A DNA stretch of 64,000 nt from Lachnospiraceae bacterium (GCA_016283755.1 JAEENO010000020.1:84156-148155), one strand, 5' to 3'; shown: positions 1 to 10,071, counted from the first letter of the stretch. Numbers and translations: made by a program. Notes: generated by a model from the sequence alone, not told the origin.

Positions 1-2405
1 ACTGCAGGTCTATATTCAAATGGAAGTATTATTGTAAAGGTTGTACCGACTTCCAATTCGGAAGCAACCTCTATCGTACCGTCCATCTCTGTAACAATTC
101 TATTTACAAGTGCAAGTCCTAAGCCCGTTCCCGAGTACTTATCCGAGAACATATTGCGTTCCTGCGCAAACGGCTCATAAATCTTTTGTAAAAAGCTCCT
201 GCTCATACCGCAGCCGTTATCCTTAATTGTAATTTTATCCCGACAATTGGTATCGGATATAAAGTTTCTTTCAATCTTAAGGGATACTTTACCGTATTCC
301 CCGGTAAACTTATAAGCATTACTGAGAAGATTCATAAGTACCTGTCTGCATCTTGTCGCATCGGCAAATACCTCGACGTGCTTATTCTGATCTTTTACGT
401 ATTCAATTGAAAAATCTATCTTCTTCTCCGCCATCTGCGGCGCAATAATTTTCTCAACCGTAGACAGTAATTCCGGAGTTCTTATCCAATCTCTGTTAAG
501 TTCAAGCTTACCGCTCTCTATACGGCTCATATCAAGGATATCATTAATAAGTGAAAGAAGGTACGAACTTGAAGTCTCTATATCATTAAGGTTTGACATA
601 ATTGAGGCTCTGTCAATCGTCTTATTCTCTTCAATCTCAGACTGCGCAATCTTCGTCATTCCGATAATAGCATTCATCGGAGTTCTTATCTCATGCGACA
701 TGTTAGACATGAAGTCTGTCTTCGCAGCAACCGCGAATTTGAGCTTTTCATTGGCTGTAATAAGTTCCTCATTCTTCGTGCTTAACTGCTTGGCAAGATA
801 TCTTTTATTCGTGAGGTACAGATAGAAAAGATATAGAATTGCCATGAAAAAAACTGCTATAATAAGAAGCTGCATCGAGTACTTACGAAGGAATGTCGTA
901 AAATCCGCCTTGGATGCTGCAGAAAGCTGATATATCGTAGTTGTCTCAACAAGCGATTCATCGTCAAATGTAACTATACACTTATTAAGAATCGATGAAA
1001 GTACGGAATTATCTGTATTTTTCTCAAACGCAAAGAACATATCACCTGTACCGATATATGCGTTTACGAATTCGACACTCGGGTATTTGCTTCCGATCAA
1101 AACCGATGCAACTCTGTAATCTATATACGCATAACTTATCTTACCGTGAATAAGACTTTCCATGCACTTGTCCATACTTTTAAAATATACAAGCGATGAA
1201 TGTTTGAATTCATTTGTAAGATTTGCTTCAATACTGTTACTCGGTGATACAATTCCGATAACTACCTTACCGTCAAGAGGTACATTTAAGTTACGCCTTT
1301 TTACGAGAAACGCAGTAGTTGACATAACAGGCTCAGACAGGTAATATCCCGGCATAACGGATTCATTCTCAAGAAGAATCATTCCCGATATGAAATCCGC
1401 CTTATGATTCTCATCCGCATTCTTAAAAGTAAGGCCCGTAAGCTCACTTATCATATTAAGGATATCCACCTGGATACCTTTTTCTTCATCATCTTTGACA
1501 GTGTAATACGGCATACCGTTATTATACTGCTGAACATATATCACGGGATTCTGCTTAATGAATTCCGCTTCTTTTCTCGTAAAGTTAGGAACGGCTCCCT
1601 GAAGCTTCTTGCCGAAGTATTTACTGTCAAGTTCGGCTCTGAAGTATGGGTTAACCATCAATATATCAAATAATGCCGAATTAAACGCCTGCATCAATTC
1701 TTCATTTCCCTTATAAGTCATGGCATACAAAGGCTCATTATAGCCTTCATATACACGCTTAAAATACGGTCTTACTCCCATTTCTGTAGAGAAAACCGCA
1801 TCGACGTTACCGGCTCTTAATTCATTATATGCATCAGAAATCGAAGTAAATATAAAAGGACTATAGTTAAATCCATTATCCGAAGCTAATTCATTCAGCA
1901 CATGCTCGCCTATGGAATTCTTAAGATATGCAATTTTCATGTTATTAAACGACTTGAAATCATCGTAATAATAACGGGTATCATCGCTTCTTACATAGAT
2001 TCTGGATGTCTCATATCCAACAATATCATTGGAATAGATAAATCTTTCCGTTCTCTCTTCCACATACGAAGCGTTAAGAACAAGGTCTATCTCATGCTTT
2101 TCAAGCTTTTCAAGTAAAACTGACCACTCGTCAACAACATAATTATATTCCCAGCCTGTCTTTTCAGCAATCTTCTGTAAGAATTCAGGAACGTAACCAT
2201 AGTAACCGGTCTCTGTTTCGGAGAAAAACGCTGACTCATAATTAACAACACCGATATTTACAATCTTCTTGCTGTACCTGGAAAAACCTTCACCCGCAAC
2301 AGCATAACTCGCCATCATGCCGACGCATAATGTAAGCATCGTCACGATGGCAAGTATTGATTTAATATTCACTTCGTTTTTCTTTAACCGAAACAAGAAT
2401 TTCAT
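1..2405 (-). CDS. Sensor histidine kinase with two N-terminal periplasmic solute-binding (SBP_bac_3-like) modules, EvgS/BvgS-like; C-terminal part cut by window edge
   Basis: Manual minus-strand translation: MKFLFRLKKNEVNIKSILAIV..., signal peptide, NIGVVNYESAFF..YVPEFLQKIAEKTGW SBP start, TM, then HisKA FMSNMSHEMRTPMNAIIGM and HATPase NLLSNAYKFT / DNGCGM / GTGLGLALV; absent from the ORF track because it runs off the edge. Confidence 0.85.
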   Translation of the reverse strand, partial: MKFLFRLKKNEVNIKSILAIVTMLTLCVGMMASYAVAGEGFSRYSKKIVNIGVVNYESAFFSETETGYYGYVPEFLQKIAEKTGWEYNYVVDEWSVLLEKLEKHEIDLVLNASYVEERTERFIYSNDIVGYETSRIYVRSDDTRYYYDDFKSFNNMKIAYLKNSIGEHVLNELASDNGFNYSPFIFTSISDAYNELRAGNVDAVFSTEMGVRPYFKRVYEGYNEPLYAMTYKGNEELMQAFNSALFDILMVNPYFRAELDSKYFGKKLQGAVPNFTRKEAEFIKQNPVIYVQQYNNGMPYYTVKDDEEKGIQVDILNMISELTGLTFKNADENHKADFISGMILLENESVMPGYYLSEPVMSTTAFLVKRRNLNVPLDGKVVIGIVSPSNSIEANLTNEFKHSSLVYFKSMDKCMESLIHGKISYAYIDYRVASVLIGSKYPSVEFVNAYIGTGDMFFAFEKNTDNSVLSSILNKCIVTFDDESLVETTTIYQLSAASKADFTTFLRKYSMQLLIIAVFFMAILYLFYLYLTNKRYLAKQLSTKNEELITANEKLKFAVAAKTDFMSNMSHEIRTPMNAIIGMTKIAQSEIEENKTIDRASIMSNLNDIETSSSYLLSLINDILDMSRIESGKLELNRDWIRTPELLSTVEKIIAPQMAEKKIDFSIEYVKDQNKHVEVFADATRCRQVLMNLLSNAYKFTGEYGKVSLKIERNFISDTNCRDKITIKDNGCGMSRSFLQKIYEPFAQERNMFSDKYSGTGLGLALVNRIVTEMDGTIEVASELEVGTTFTIILPFEYRPA

Positions 2406-2425
2406 TAACTACTCCGGACTAAGCG

Positions 2426-3817
2426 TTATTTGTTTAAATATTCCATAATGCCTCGGGCTGCCTTCTTACCTGCACCCATGGCAAGTATAACGGTTGCTGC
2501 TCCCGTTACAGCATCACCGCCTGCAAATACTGCAGTCTTCGTTGTCTGTCCGTTGTCTTCTTCTGCGATAATGCATCTTCTCTTATTAACATCAAGACCC
2601 TTGGTTGAATTTGCAATTAGAGGGTTAGGTGATGTTCCGAGCGACATGATAACCATATCTGCTTCAATTTCAAATTCGGAATTCGGAATCTCTATAGGCG
2701 ATCTTCTTCCCGATTCATCAGGCTCGCCAAGTTCCATTCTGATACATCTTATACCCCTAACGAATCCGTTGTCATCAACAAGAATCTCTGTAGGGTTGGT
2801 AAGAAGATTGAATATGATTCCCTCTTCTTTTGCATGATGTACTTCTTCCTTTCTTGCAGGAAGCTCTTCTTCGGAACGTCTGTATACTATTGTGGTTTCA
2901 GCGCCAAGTCTTAATGCCGTTCTGGCAGCATCCATCGCAACGTTACCGCCTCCGACAACTACCGCTTTCTTACCGCGCATTATAGGAGTCTTGTAATCCT
3001 TAAATGCCTTCATTAAGTTATTTCTTGTAAGATACTCGTTAGCTGAGAATACACCCTTGGCATTCTCGCCCGGAATACCCATGAACTTAGGAAGTCCGGC
3101 ACCTGAACCGATAAATACAGCCTTAAATCCTTCCTTCTCCATAAGTTCATCAATAGTAATCGACTTACCGATAACTACGTCTGTTTCTATCTTAACTCCA
3201 AGTTCAAGGAGTTTTTCCACTTCCTTCTTAACGATTTTCTCCTTAGGAAGACGGAATTCAGGAATACCGTATACAAGTACTCCGCCTGCTTCATGTAAGG
3301 CTTCGAAGATTGTTACATCGTAGCCTGCCTTGATAAGGTCTCCCGCACAGGTAAGTCCGGAAGGACCTGAACCGATAACGGCTACCTTAATTCCGTTACT
3401 CTTAACCTTATCTCCGCTCTTGAAACCATGCTCCATTGCATAGTCTGCAACGAATCTCTCGAGTTTACCGATTGCAACCGGTTCGCCTTTAATACCTCTT
3501 ATACACTTGCCTTCACACTGCGTCTCCTGCGGACATACTCTTCCGCATACTGCCGGAAGCGCAGAAGACTCGGAAATAATACGATATGCGCCTTCAAAAT
3601 CGCGCATCTTTACTTTCTCAATAAATCCCGGAATATTAATGGATACCGGGCATCCGCCTACACACATAGGGTTCTTGCAGTTTAAGCATCTTTCAGCTTC
3701 TTTTACTGCTTCTTCTTCATTATATCCCAGGCAAACTTCTTCGAAGTTCGTTGCTCTAACCTTAGGATCCTGCTCTCTTACAGGAACTCTTGTCATCCCA
3801 TCCATATTAATCACCAT
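2426..3817 (-). CDS. nfnB: NADPH-dependent glutamate synthase small-subunit-like / NfnB subunit of ferredoxin:NADP+ oxidoreductase
   Basis: Cys-rich N-term CLNCKNPMCVGGCP, CGRVCPQETQCEGKC, two Rossmann motifs (GSGPSGLTCAGDL, VVGGGNVAMDAART); start taken as MVINMDGM (3817), overlapping upstream gene end; ORF-track start at 3931 is too long. Confidence 0.85.
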   Translation of the reverse strand: MVINMDGMTRVPVREQDPKVRATNFEEVCLGYNEEEAVKEAERCLNCKNPMCVGGCPVSINIPGFIEKVKMRDFEGAYRIISESSALPAVCGRVCPQETQCEGKCIRGIKGEPVAIGKLERFVADYAMEHGFKSGDKVKSNGIKVAVIGSGPSGLTCAGDLIKAGYDVTIFEALHEAGGVLVYGIPEFRLPKEKIVKKEVEKLLELGVKIETDVVIGKSITIDELMEKEGFKAVFIGSGAGLPKFMGIPGENAKGVFSANEYLTRNNLMKAFKDYKTPIMRGKKAVVVGGGNVAMDAARTALRLGAETTIVYRRSEEELPARKEEVHHAKEEGIIFNLLTNPTEILVDDNGFVRGIRCIRMELGEPDESGRRSPIEIPNSEFEIEADMVIMSLGTSPNPLIANSTKGLDVNKRRCIIAEEDNGQTTKTAVFAGGDAVTGAATVILAMGAGKKAARGIMEYLNK

Positions 3818-4709
3818 TGCACTGTCCGCATCCGCCGTGATGAGTATCACCTTCACGAAGCTTAAGGAGTGCTCTTCCTTCTTCAGTTTTATATAAACTC
3901 TGTCTTGACATAGACTCATCGAAGTCCACAAGGTGACCGTCGAATTCAGGACCGTCTACACATGCGAACTTAACCTTACCGTCAACGGTAAGACGGCAAG
4001 CACCGCACATTCCGGTACCGTCAACCATAATAGGGTTCATTGATACTATAGTCGGAATATCGTACTTCTTGGTTGTAAGACATGTAAACTTCATCATGAT
4101 AAGCGGACCGATTGCAACACATACATCATAATGCTTGCCTTCGGCAACGAGATCGTCAATAACCTTGGTTACCATACCGCTTCTTCCATAACTTCCGTCA
4201 TCTGTAGTAATGTAAAGATTACCTGCAACCTTCTTCATCTCATCTTCAAGAATAAGAATATCCTTAGTCTTGGCACCTACGATAACATCGCAATCAATGC
4301 CGTGCTCATGAAGATACTTAACCTGCGGATATACAGGCGCTGTTCCTACACCGCCGGCAACAAAGAGTATCTTCTTGCCCCTTGTATTCTCGATATCTGT
4401 AATAAGTTCTGAAGGATTACCTAATGGGCCTACTACATCCGTAAAGGAATCGCCCTTTTCCATCTTAAGCATCTCTTCAGTAGATGCTCCGACAGCCTGA
4501 AATACAATTGTGACTGTCTCTTTTTCCCTATCATAATCACATATTGTAAGCGGTATTCTCTCTCCCTCTTCACCGTGTCTTACAATAAGGAACTGTCCCG
4601 GCAAACATGATGCCGCAACCCTCTTGGCTTTAACAACCATAAGGCAGATGTTTTGATTCAACATAGATTTTTCTATTATCTCAAACATTATGCCTATCCT
4701 CCCATTCAA
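3807..4709 (-). CDS. nfnA: Sulfide/dihydroorotate dehydrogenase-like FAD/NAD-binding protein, NfnA-like subunit
   Basis: FNR-like fold with GGVGTAPVYPQ, C-terminal 2Fe-2S cysteines GMCGACRLTV..FACVDGPEFDGHLVDFD; directly upstream of nfnB. Confidence 0.85.
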   Translation of the reverse strand: MNGRIGIMFEIIEKSMLNQNICLMVVKAKRVAASCLPGQFLIVRHGEEGERIPLTICDYDREKETVTIVFQAVGASTEEMLKMEKGDSFTDVVGPLGNPSELITDIENTRGKKILFVAGGVGTAPVYPQVKYLHEHGIDCDVIVGAKTKDILILEDEMKKVAGNLYITTDDGSYGRSGMVTKVIDDLVAEGKHYDVCVAIGPLIMMKFTCLTTKKYDIPTIVSMNPIMVDGTGMCGACRLTVDGKVKFACVDGPEFDGHLVDFDESMSRQSLYKTEEGRALLKLREGDTHHGGCGQCNGD

Positions 4710-4714
4710 TTTGT

Positions 4715-5659
4715 CTAATTAAAATATACAAGCTCATCTTCAGGCTTCTCAGCCGGTGTGTACTCTGTTATATATAACACCGGTCCTTTGCCTTTATATT
4801 CGATGGCAAATTCATTCTTTATCTTCGCGGTTAAATTAATCCACGATTTATGTGCAATCTCCTTGGATTTGTCAAATTTCGCTTTAAAACCGATAAACTG
4901 TACGTCTTCAATACAGCAGGTCATGGCAAAACGTCCCGGTACGAACACACCCGGCTTCATCTTATCCGGATTATAGCAAAGCGCTAAGAACTTAACTGTC
5001 TTGCCGTCGTACTTCTTAGGGTTCTCCTGCGCATCCATAAACCAGATAGCATAGTCCATATCGGAAATCTCAATTACGTCCTGATTAATATCAAAAGGTA
5101 ACGGTTCCGGTGTCTCATCAATCGTGCCGTCCTTCTTCTCATATACAATCTGTGCTCTTCTATTGTTGGTCTTAACGGCGGTTCTGAACTTAATCTTAGG
5201 AGTATTCTCATCGGAACGATTGAATATTACCACATCAGATAAGAAAAGTTGCTCCATCATCATGGCTCTCATGTTGGTAAGATAATTATTAAATGTCGTT
5301 GAATCTACCGTTGTAAGAGTCTGTACAAGTTCACATGTCTCAGGAAGCAATCCTTCATTAAAGGGAGCCACTTCCCATGTGCCGTTATACTCTATGAATA
5401 TATTGTCCGGCTTATAATCCTTGATGCACTTATTGATGAATTCCGTATTGAAATTCTCTTTCTCTTCGCACATTACAAGGTCGGTATTCATCTTCTTAAG
5501 TTCATCCGTATCAAATTCCACATCACCATCTTCGCAGCAGATGATTAAGTTCTTATTACCTACTCCGAATCCGTTCTCGATAAGGGTTTCCTTGATAAGA
5601 GATGTCTTACCGCTGTCCATAAAACCGGTAAAAAGATATACCGCAATACTTTCCTGCAT
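4715..5659 (-). CDS. G3E (CobW-like) GTPase domain fused to TIGR03943/YcgQ-like C-terminal domain
   Basis: P-loop TGFMDSGKTSLI; C-terminal VPGRFAMTCCIEDVQFIGF...W...GPVLYITEYTPAEKPEDELVYF resembles YcgQ C-terminus. Confidence 0.7.
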   Translation of the reverse strand: MQESIAVYLFTGFMDSGKTSLIKETLIENGFGVGNKNLIICCEDGDVEFDTDELKKMNTDLVMCEEKENFNTEFINKCIKDYKPDNIFIEYNGTWEVAPFNEGLLPETCELVQTLTTVDSTTFNNYLTNMRAMMMEQLFLSDVVIFNRSDENTPKIKFRTAVKTNNRRAQIVYEKKDGTIDETPEPLPFDINQDVIEISDMDYAIWFMDAQENPKKYDGKTVKFLALCYNPDKMKPGVFVPGRFAMTCCIEDVQFIGFKAKFDKSKEIAHKSWINLTAKIKNEFAIEYKGKGPVLYITEYTPAEKPEDELVYFN

Positions 5660-5672
5660 ATCCTACCTCTTC

Positions 5673-6779
5673 TTACATTCCGAATAATTCTTTAATCTCT
5701 GCTTCGTTAACGGAAGTACCGATAACAACAAGACGTCCTGTATAATCAGGTGCTCCGTCACGCATCTCGTAATCACCAGGTACCATATCGAAATAAATCC
5801 ACTTTCCGTCTGTAGCAGGAATCATACCCTTCGCACGAAGGATTGTTGATTCATACTTCTCTGAATTAACAAGCGTATTAAGAGCTTTTTCAACTGTGCT
5901 TCTGTCAAACTTATGCGGAGTCTCGATTCCGATTGAAGTAAATACTTCATCCGCATCATGATGATGGTGATGGTGATGTTCATGCTCCTCGTGGTCATGA
6001 TCGTGATGGCAGCAATGACCGTGCTCATGCTCATGCTCTTCCTCATGGTCATGGTCGTGGTAGCAACAATGCTCATGTTCGTGATCGTGCTCATCATGGT
6101 CATGATGATGATGCTCTTGTTCGTGAGCTTCATGCGCTTCATGTGCTTCCTTCATAAGATCAGCCATAAGATCGCTCTTCTTTTCTACCGCTGCAAGGAT
6201 TGTATCACCCTTAAGCTCATCCCAAGGTGTTGTTATAATTGCCGCATTAGGATTCTTCTCCTTCATGACTTTAACAACTTCCTCAAGCTTAGCGCTATCT
6301 ACTTCCTGAGTTCTTGATAATACGATGGTTGTTGCAAACTCAACCTGGTTATTGAAGAACTCACCGAATGCCTTCATCTGCTTTAATGCCTTATTGGCAT
6401 TAACAACTGTAACAAGCGCATTTAACTTAACAGGAACGCTCTTCTCAACATCAACAACAGATGCCATAACGTCTGAAAGCTTGCCTACACCAGATGGCTC
6501 AACAAGAATTCTGTCAGGATGGAATCTGTCACATACTTCACCGAGGCTCTTGGTAAAATCGCCTACAAGAGAGCAGCATATACATCCCGAATTCATCTCG
6601 GTTATCTCAATTCCGGAATCCTTTAAGAATCCGCCGTCTATTCCGACTTCGCCGTATTCATTCTCGATAAGTACAACCTTCTCTCCTTTAAATACTTCCT
6701 CAAGGAGCTTCTTAATAAGAGTTGTCTTGCCTGCTCCAAGGAAACCGGAGATAATATCAATCTTAGTCATTTTAATCAA
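5673..6779 (-). CDS. CobW/G3E family GTP-binding metallochaperone with long His-rich insert
   Basis: SGFLGAGKTTLIKKLL, ENEYGEVGIDG, CICC metal motif (NSGCICCSL), EPSGVGKL, then HEAHEQEHHHHDHDEHDHEHEHCCYHDHDHEEEHEHEHGHCCHHDHDHEEHEHHHHHHHD. Confidence 0.92.
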   Translation of the reverse strand: MIKMTKIDIISGFLGAGKTTLIKKLLEEVFKGEKVVLIENEYGEVGIDGGFLKDSGIEITEMNSGCICCSLVGDFTKSLGEVCDRFHPDRILVEPSGVGKLSDVMASVVDVEKSVPVKLNALVTVVNANKALKQMKAFGEFFNNQVEFATTIVLSRTQEVDSAKLEEVVKVMKEKNPNAAIITTPWDELKGDTILAAVEKKSDLMADLMKEAHEAHEAHEQEHHHHDHDEHDHEHEHCCYHDHDHEEEHEHEHGHCCHHDHDHEEHEHHHHHHHDADEVFTSIGIETPHKFDRSTVEKALNTLVNSEKYESTILRAKGMIPATDGKWIYFDMVPGDYEMRDGAPDYTGRLVVIGTSVNEAEIKELFGM

Positions 6780-6801
6780 ACTTCCTTTCGTATACTATGT
6801 A

Positions 6802-8571
6802 TTACATTCTGTCAGGTGCTTCGAAACCAAGAAGATCAATCGCGGTCTCTAACACTTCTTTTGTAAGCTTAAGTAAAAGTATGTAACTTGCCTGTCTGTC
6901 AGGATCTTCTTCCGCCATAATATTGGTCTCATGATAGAAATGATTGAAGATATTGGCAAGCTCATAAATATAAGCACATACCTTATGAGGTGCGTATTCA
7001 GCTGCTGCGTTCTCAATCATAGCACCGAATCCCGCAAGTGCAAGCATAAGGTCTTTCTCCGCCTTGGAACCCGGCGGAAGAATCACCTTGCCGTTAGCGC
7101 TTTTACCCGAAGATGCATACTTATTAAGAATCGACTTAATACGAACTATCGAGTAAAGAAGGTAAGGACCTGTGTTGCCCTCAAATGATGTGAATCTGTC
7201 TATATCAAAAACGTAATCTTTCGTAGCCTGATTGGATAAGTCGCCGTATTTTAACGCTGCAAGACCGACTATCTTGGCATTCTTTCTTGCTTCCTCATCG
7301 TCATCGACAGGATGATTGTTCACGATCTTATTGTACATTTCGGTCTCAATATCTTTTAAAAGCTCGGACAGACGCATTACGCCGCCGTCTCTTGTCTTGA
7401 ACGGCTTGCCGTCTTTACCGTTCATTGTACCGAATCCGATATGAACAAGCTTCATATCATCCTTAACGTATCCCGCTTTTTTGACAACACGGAATACCTG
7501 CATAAAATGAAGCTCCTGTCGCTTATCTACAACATATATAATCTCGTCCGGATTCTGATCGTGCACACGCATCATAATTGTTCCGATATCTGTAGTTGCA
7601 TAGAGCGCTGCACCGTCAGACTTTCTGATAAGGCACGGTGGCATCTCTCTCTTGTCAGTCTCTTCCGCAACGTCAACTACAAGCGCTCCGTCGCTTTCGT
7701 GAGCAATGTGTCTATCCTCAAGGTCCTTAATCATATCAGGAATATAAGGCTGGGCATTGCTCTCACCAAGCCAGAGCTCGAAATCAACGTTAAGGTTGCC
7801 GTAGTTAATCTTAAGATCTGCGAATGAAAGCTTTAAGATATGGTCCAGTAAAGCTCTGTAAGCTCTGTTACCCTGTTGCATCTTGCTTGTAACTTCCATT
7901 GCTTCCTGATGATAATCCTCATGCTCCTTGGAATATGCGGATGCGAAAGGATACATTTCTTCAAGATCCGATAATGTAAACGGAGGCTCCGACGGATACT
8001 CTCCCGTATATGCGTCATCAAAATAGCAAAGATCAGGCTTTCTTCTTCTAAGCTCCGTAATAAGAAGACCTATCGGAAGTCCCCAATCTCCGATGTGAAT
8101 ATCACCGTATACCGTATTGCCTGTATATTTAAGAATTCTCTTAATGCTCTCTCCGATAATTGCCGGACGCAAGTGTCCGATGTGGAGCGGCTTTGCTACG
8201 TTAGGTCCACCGTAATCAATAACGATTGTCTTAGGATTCTTATTCTCTTCAAGTCCGAACTTAGGCTCTTTAGCCATAAGATTGATTCTCTCGGCAAGGA
8301 ACTTTTCCGAAAGGTCCATATTAAGGAATCCCGGCTTAACAGACTCTACCTTGGCAAAAACTTCGTTGCCGTTAAGCTTCTCTGCAATCTCATCGGCTAT
8401 CATAAACGGAGCCTTATGTGCTTCCTTTGCACAAGCCATGGCGCCGTTACACTGATATTCGCAAAGGTCAGGTCTATTGGACACTGTTACCTTACCGAAT
8501 GAACTGTCATAACCGCAATCGGCAAAAGCTTGTCCCACCACTGCCGATATCTCATCAAGTAATTTCTTCAT
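6802..8571 (-). CDS. argS: Arginyl-tRNA synthetase
   Basis: GPNVAKPLHIGHLRPAIIGES HIGH motif, GYVKDDMKLVHIGFGTMNGKDGKPFKTRDGGVMRL, C-terminal anticodon-binding domain. Confidence 0.95.
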   Translation of the reverse strand: MKKLLDEISAVVGQAFADCGYDSSFGKVTVSNRPDLCEYQCNGAMACAKEAHKAPFMIADEIAEKLNGNEVFAKVESVKPGFLNMDLSEKFLAERINLMAKEPKFGLEENKNPKTIVIDYGGPNVAKPLHIGHLRPAIIGESIKRILKYTGNTVYGDIHIGDWGLPIGLLITELRRRKPDLCYFDDAYTGEYPSEPPFTLSDLEEMYPFASAYSKEHEDYHQEAMEVTSKMQQGNRAYRALLDHILKLSFADLKINYGNLNVDFELWLGESNAQPYIPDMIKDLEDRHIAHESDGALVVDVAEETDKREMPPCLIRKSDGAALYATTDIGTIMMRVHDQNPDEIIYVVDKRQELHFMQVFRVVKKAGYVKDDMKLVHIGFGTMNGKDGKPFKTRDGGVMRLSELLKDIETEMYNKIVNNHPVDDDEEARKNAKIVGLAALKYGDLSNQATKDYVFDIDRFTSFEGNTGPYLLYSIVRIKSILNKYASSGKSANGKVILPPGSKAEKDLMLALAGFGAMIENAAAEYAPHKVCAYIYELANIFNHFYHETNIMAEEDPDRQASYILLLKLTKEVLETAIDLLGFEAPDRM

Positions 8572-8604
8572 ATATCCTGTCTACTCCTTCTGACTTTCTT
8601 CACC

Positions 8605-9450
8605 CTACATAAAGAATGATTCATTAAGCATCATCATTCCGACCGAATCTACGGAACCCGTCATGATAATCTCGTCATCATCATTCATCTCGACACTAAG
8701 GTCTCCTCCCGGCTGACTTACGACTATCTTTCTATCGGTAAGTCCGAGTCTTGTCGTTACCGCAATAGCGGCGCACGCAGATGTACCGGACGCAAGCGTA
8801 TAACCTGCACCTCTCTCATATACTTCAATCTCGACATGGTCGCGACTTATTACATGGAGCATCATGAAATTGATTCTCTCCGGGAAATAATCGGCCGACT
8901 CAATCATCGGGCCCAATTCCATAACTTTATCATAATGAACCTCATCGGTCATATATACGCAATGAGGGTTACCTACACTAAGACATGTAACCTCGTACAA
9001 TGTACCGCCGAAATACATCGGCTCATTGATGACTTCACGCTCTTCTCCTATAACCGGAATCTTGGATGCGTGGAAGTCTGCCTTCCCCATCTTCGCTCTA
9101 ACAAGCGTTGCATCATCGTTAAGAAACTCAACATACGTCTTGCCGCTTGCTGTGTAGAATTCAGCGCTTTTACCCGTAACATACCCTTCGTCGAATAAGT
9201 ACTTGGCGAAAATTCTGATACCTGTACCGGAATTGGACGCTTCCGAACCATCCGGGTTATAACATTTAACAGATATCTTATCGCCTTCTCTTATAGGTCC
9301 GTACAGTATTCCGTCGGCGCCGATACCGAAATTACGCTTACAAAGCTTTCTGATATGGGCTTCCTGCAAGTTAACATCACACTTTTCAGGATCTATTACC
9401 AGGTAGTCATTGCCTAAACCGTGGTATTTCTTAATCATAAATGAATTCAA
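8605..9450 (-). CDS. dapF: Diaminopimelate epimerase
   Basis: KYHGLGNDYLVID, FGIGADGILYGP, NPDGSEASNSGTGIRIFAKYL, GAGYTLASGTSACAAI (N.GTG/SGT-type active site). Confidence 0.9.
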   Translation of the reverse strand: MNSFMIKKYHGLGNDYLVIDPEKCDVNLQEAHIRKLCKRNFGIGADGILYGPIREGDKISVKCYNPDGSEASNSGTGIRIFAKYLFDEGYVTGKSAEFYTASGKTYVEFLNDDATLVRAKMGKADFHASKIPVIGEEREVINEPMYFGGTLYEVTCLSVGNPHCVYMTDEVHYDKVMELGPMIESADYFPERINFMMLHVISRDHVEIEVYERGAGYTLASGTSACAAIAVTTRLGLTDRKIVVSQPGGDLSVEMNDDDEIIMTGSVDSVGMMMLNESFFM

Positions 9451-9467
9451 CTTACCGCTACCCCCAT

Positions 9468-9989
9468 TTATTCTTTGTCAGCCGAGTTCTCATTAATAAT
9501 ACTCTGAAGTTCGTCCTTTCTCATGTTAAGGATCGCTTCTGCCTGTGCCTTGGTCTCATCGGAAACTTCGCCCTGTCCGTAAGTGCCGGAATAGGAACCC
9601 GTTGACGCATTGTAGTTAGGGTCTTTCTCGCCGGCGAGCTTTTCTTCCCATTCTTTCTTCTTGGCAAGCTCATCTTCTTCTGCTTCTCTTTGAAGTCTCC
9701 GGAATATCTCGTCTGCCTGTGCAAGAACATCCGGATCGATATCGGATACATCAAGTGTAGGATCGACTATCTCAACACCCTCAGGAACATTGCTTCTTCC
9801 AAGATCATCGTCGGTTGCCGCAACATTATCGGAAGAAGCATCAGTCTCTCCCATAGCGGCCTTCCGCATAGCCTCTTCTTCTTCGACCGTAACGAAATGA
9901 ACACGGTTTCTTTTAACAACCGTCTTCTTAAGATCGCTTTTAAAGTTCCTCATATCAATTGTATCGATAATAGGGGCTCTGTCTTTCAT
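9468..9989 (-). CDS. Hypothetical acidic protein
   Basis: Open frame with codon usage consistent with neighbours; MKDRAPIIDTIDMRNFKSDLKK...; ORF-track start 10010. Confidence 0.6.
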   Translation of the reverse strand: MKDRAPIIDTIDMRNFKSDLKKTVVKRNRVHFVTVEEEEAMRKAAMGETDASSDNVAATDDDLGRSNVPEGVEIVDPTLDVSDIDPDVLAQADEIFRRLQREAEEDELAKKKEWEEKLAGEKDPNYNASTGSYSGTYGQGEVSDETKAQAEAILNMRKDELQSIINENSADKE

Positions 9990-10071
9990 AGTCTGACCTC
10001 CAATAGGCATAGTTCTGATAATATTATACTACTACATGGTAAAAAAGCAAAGTTTTAGAGACATTCTTTAA

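Noticed and set aside
3818-3931. N-terminal extension of the NfnB ORF (MWTSMSLCQDRVYIKLKK...)
   Set aside because: It overlaps the nfnA coding end in another frame; the MVINMDGM start gives the expected family N-terminus.
5958-6317. Met/Val-rich plus-strand ORF (119 aa), and the minus-strand frame-shifted ORF 5822-6142
   Set aside because: Shadow ORFs of the His-rich codon run in the CobW gene.
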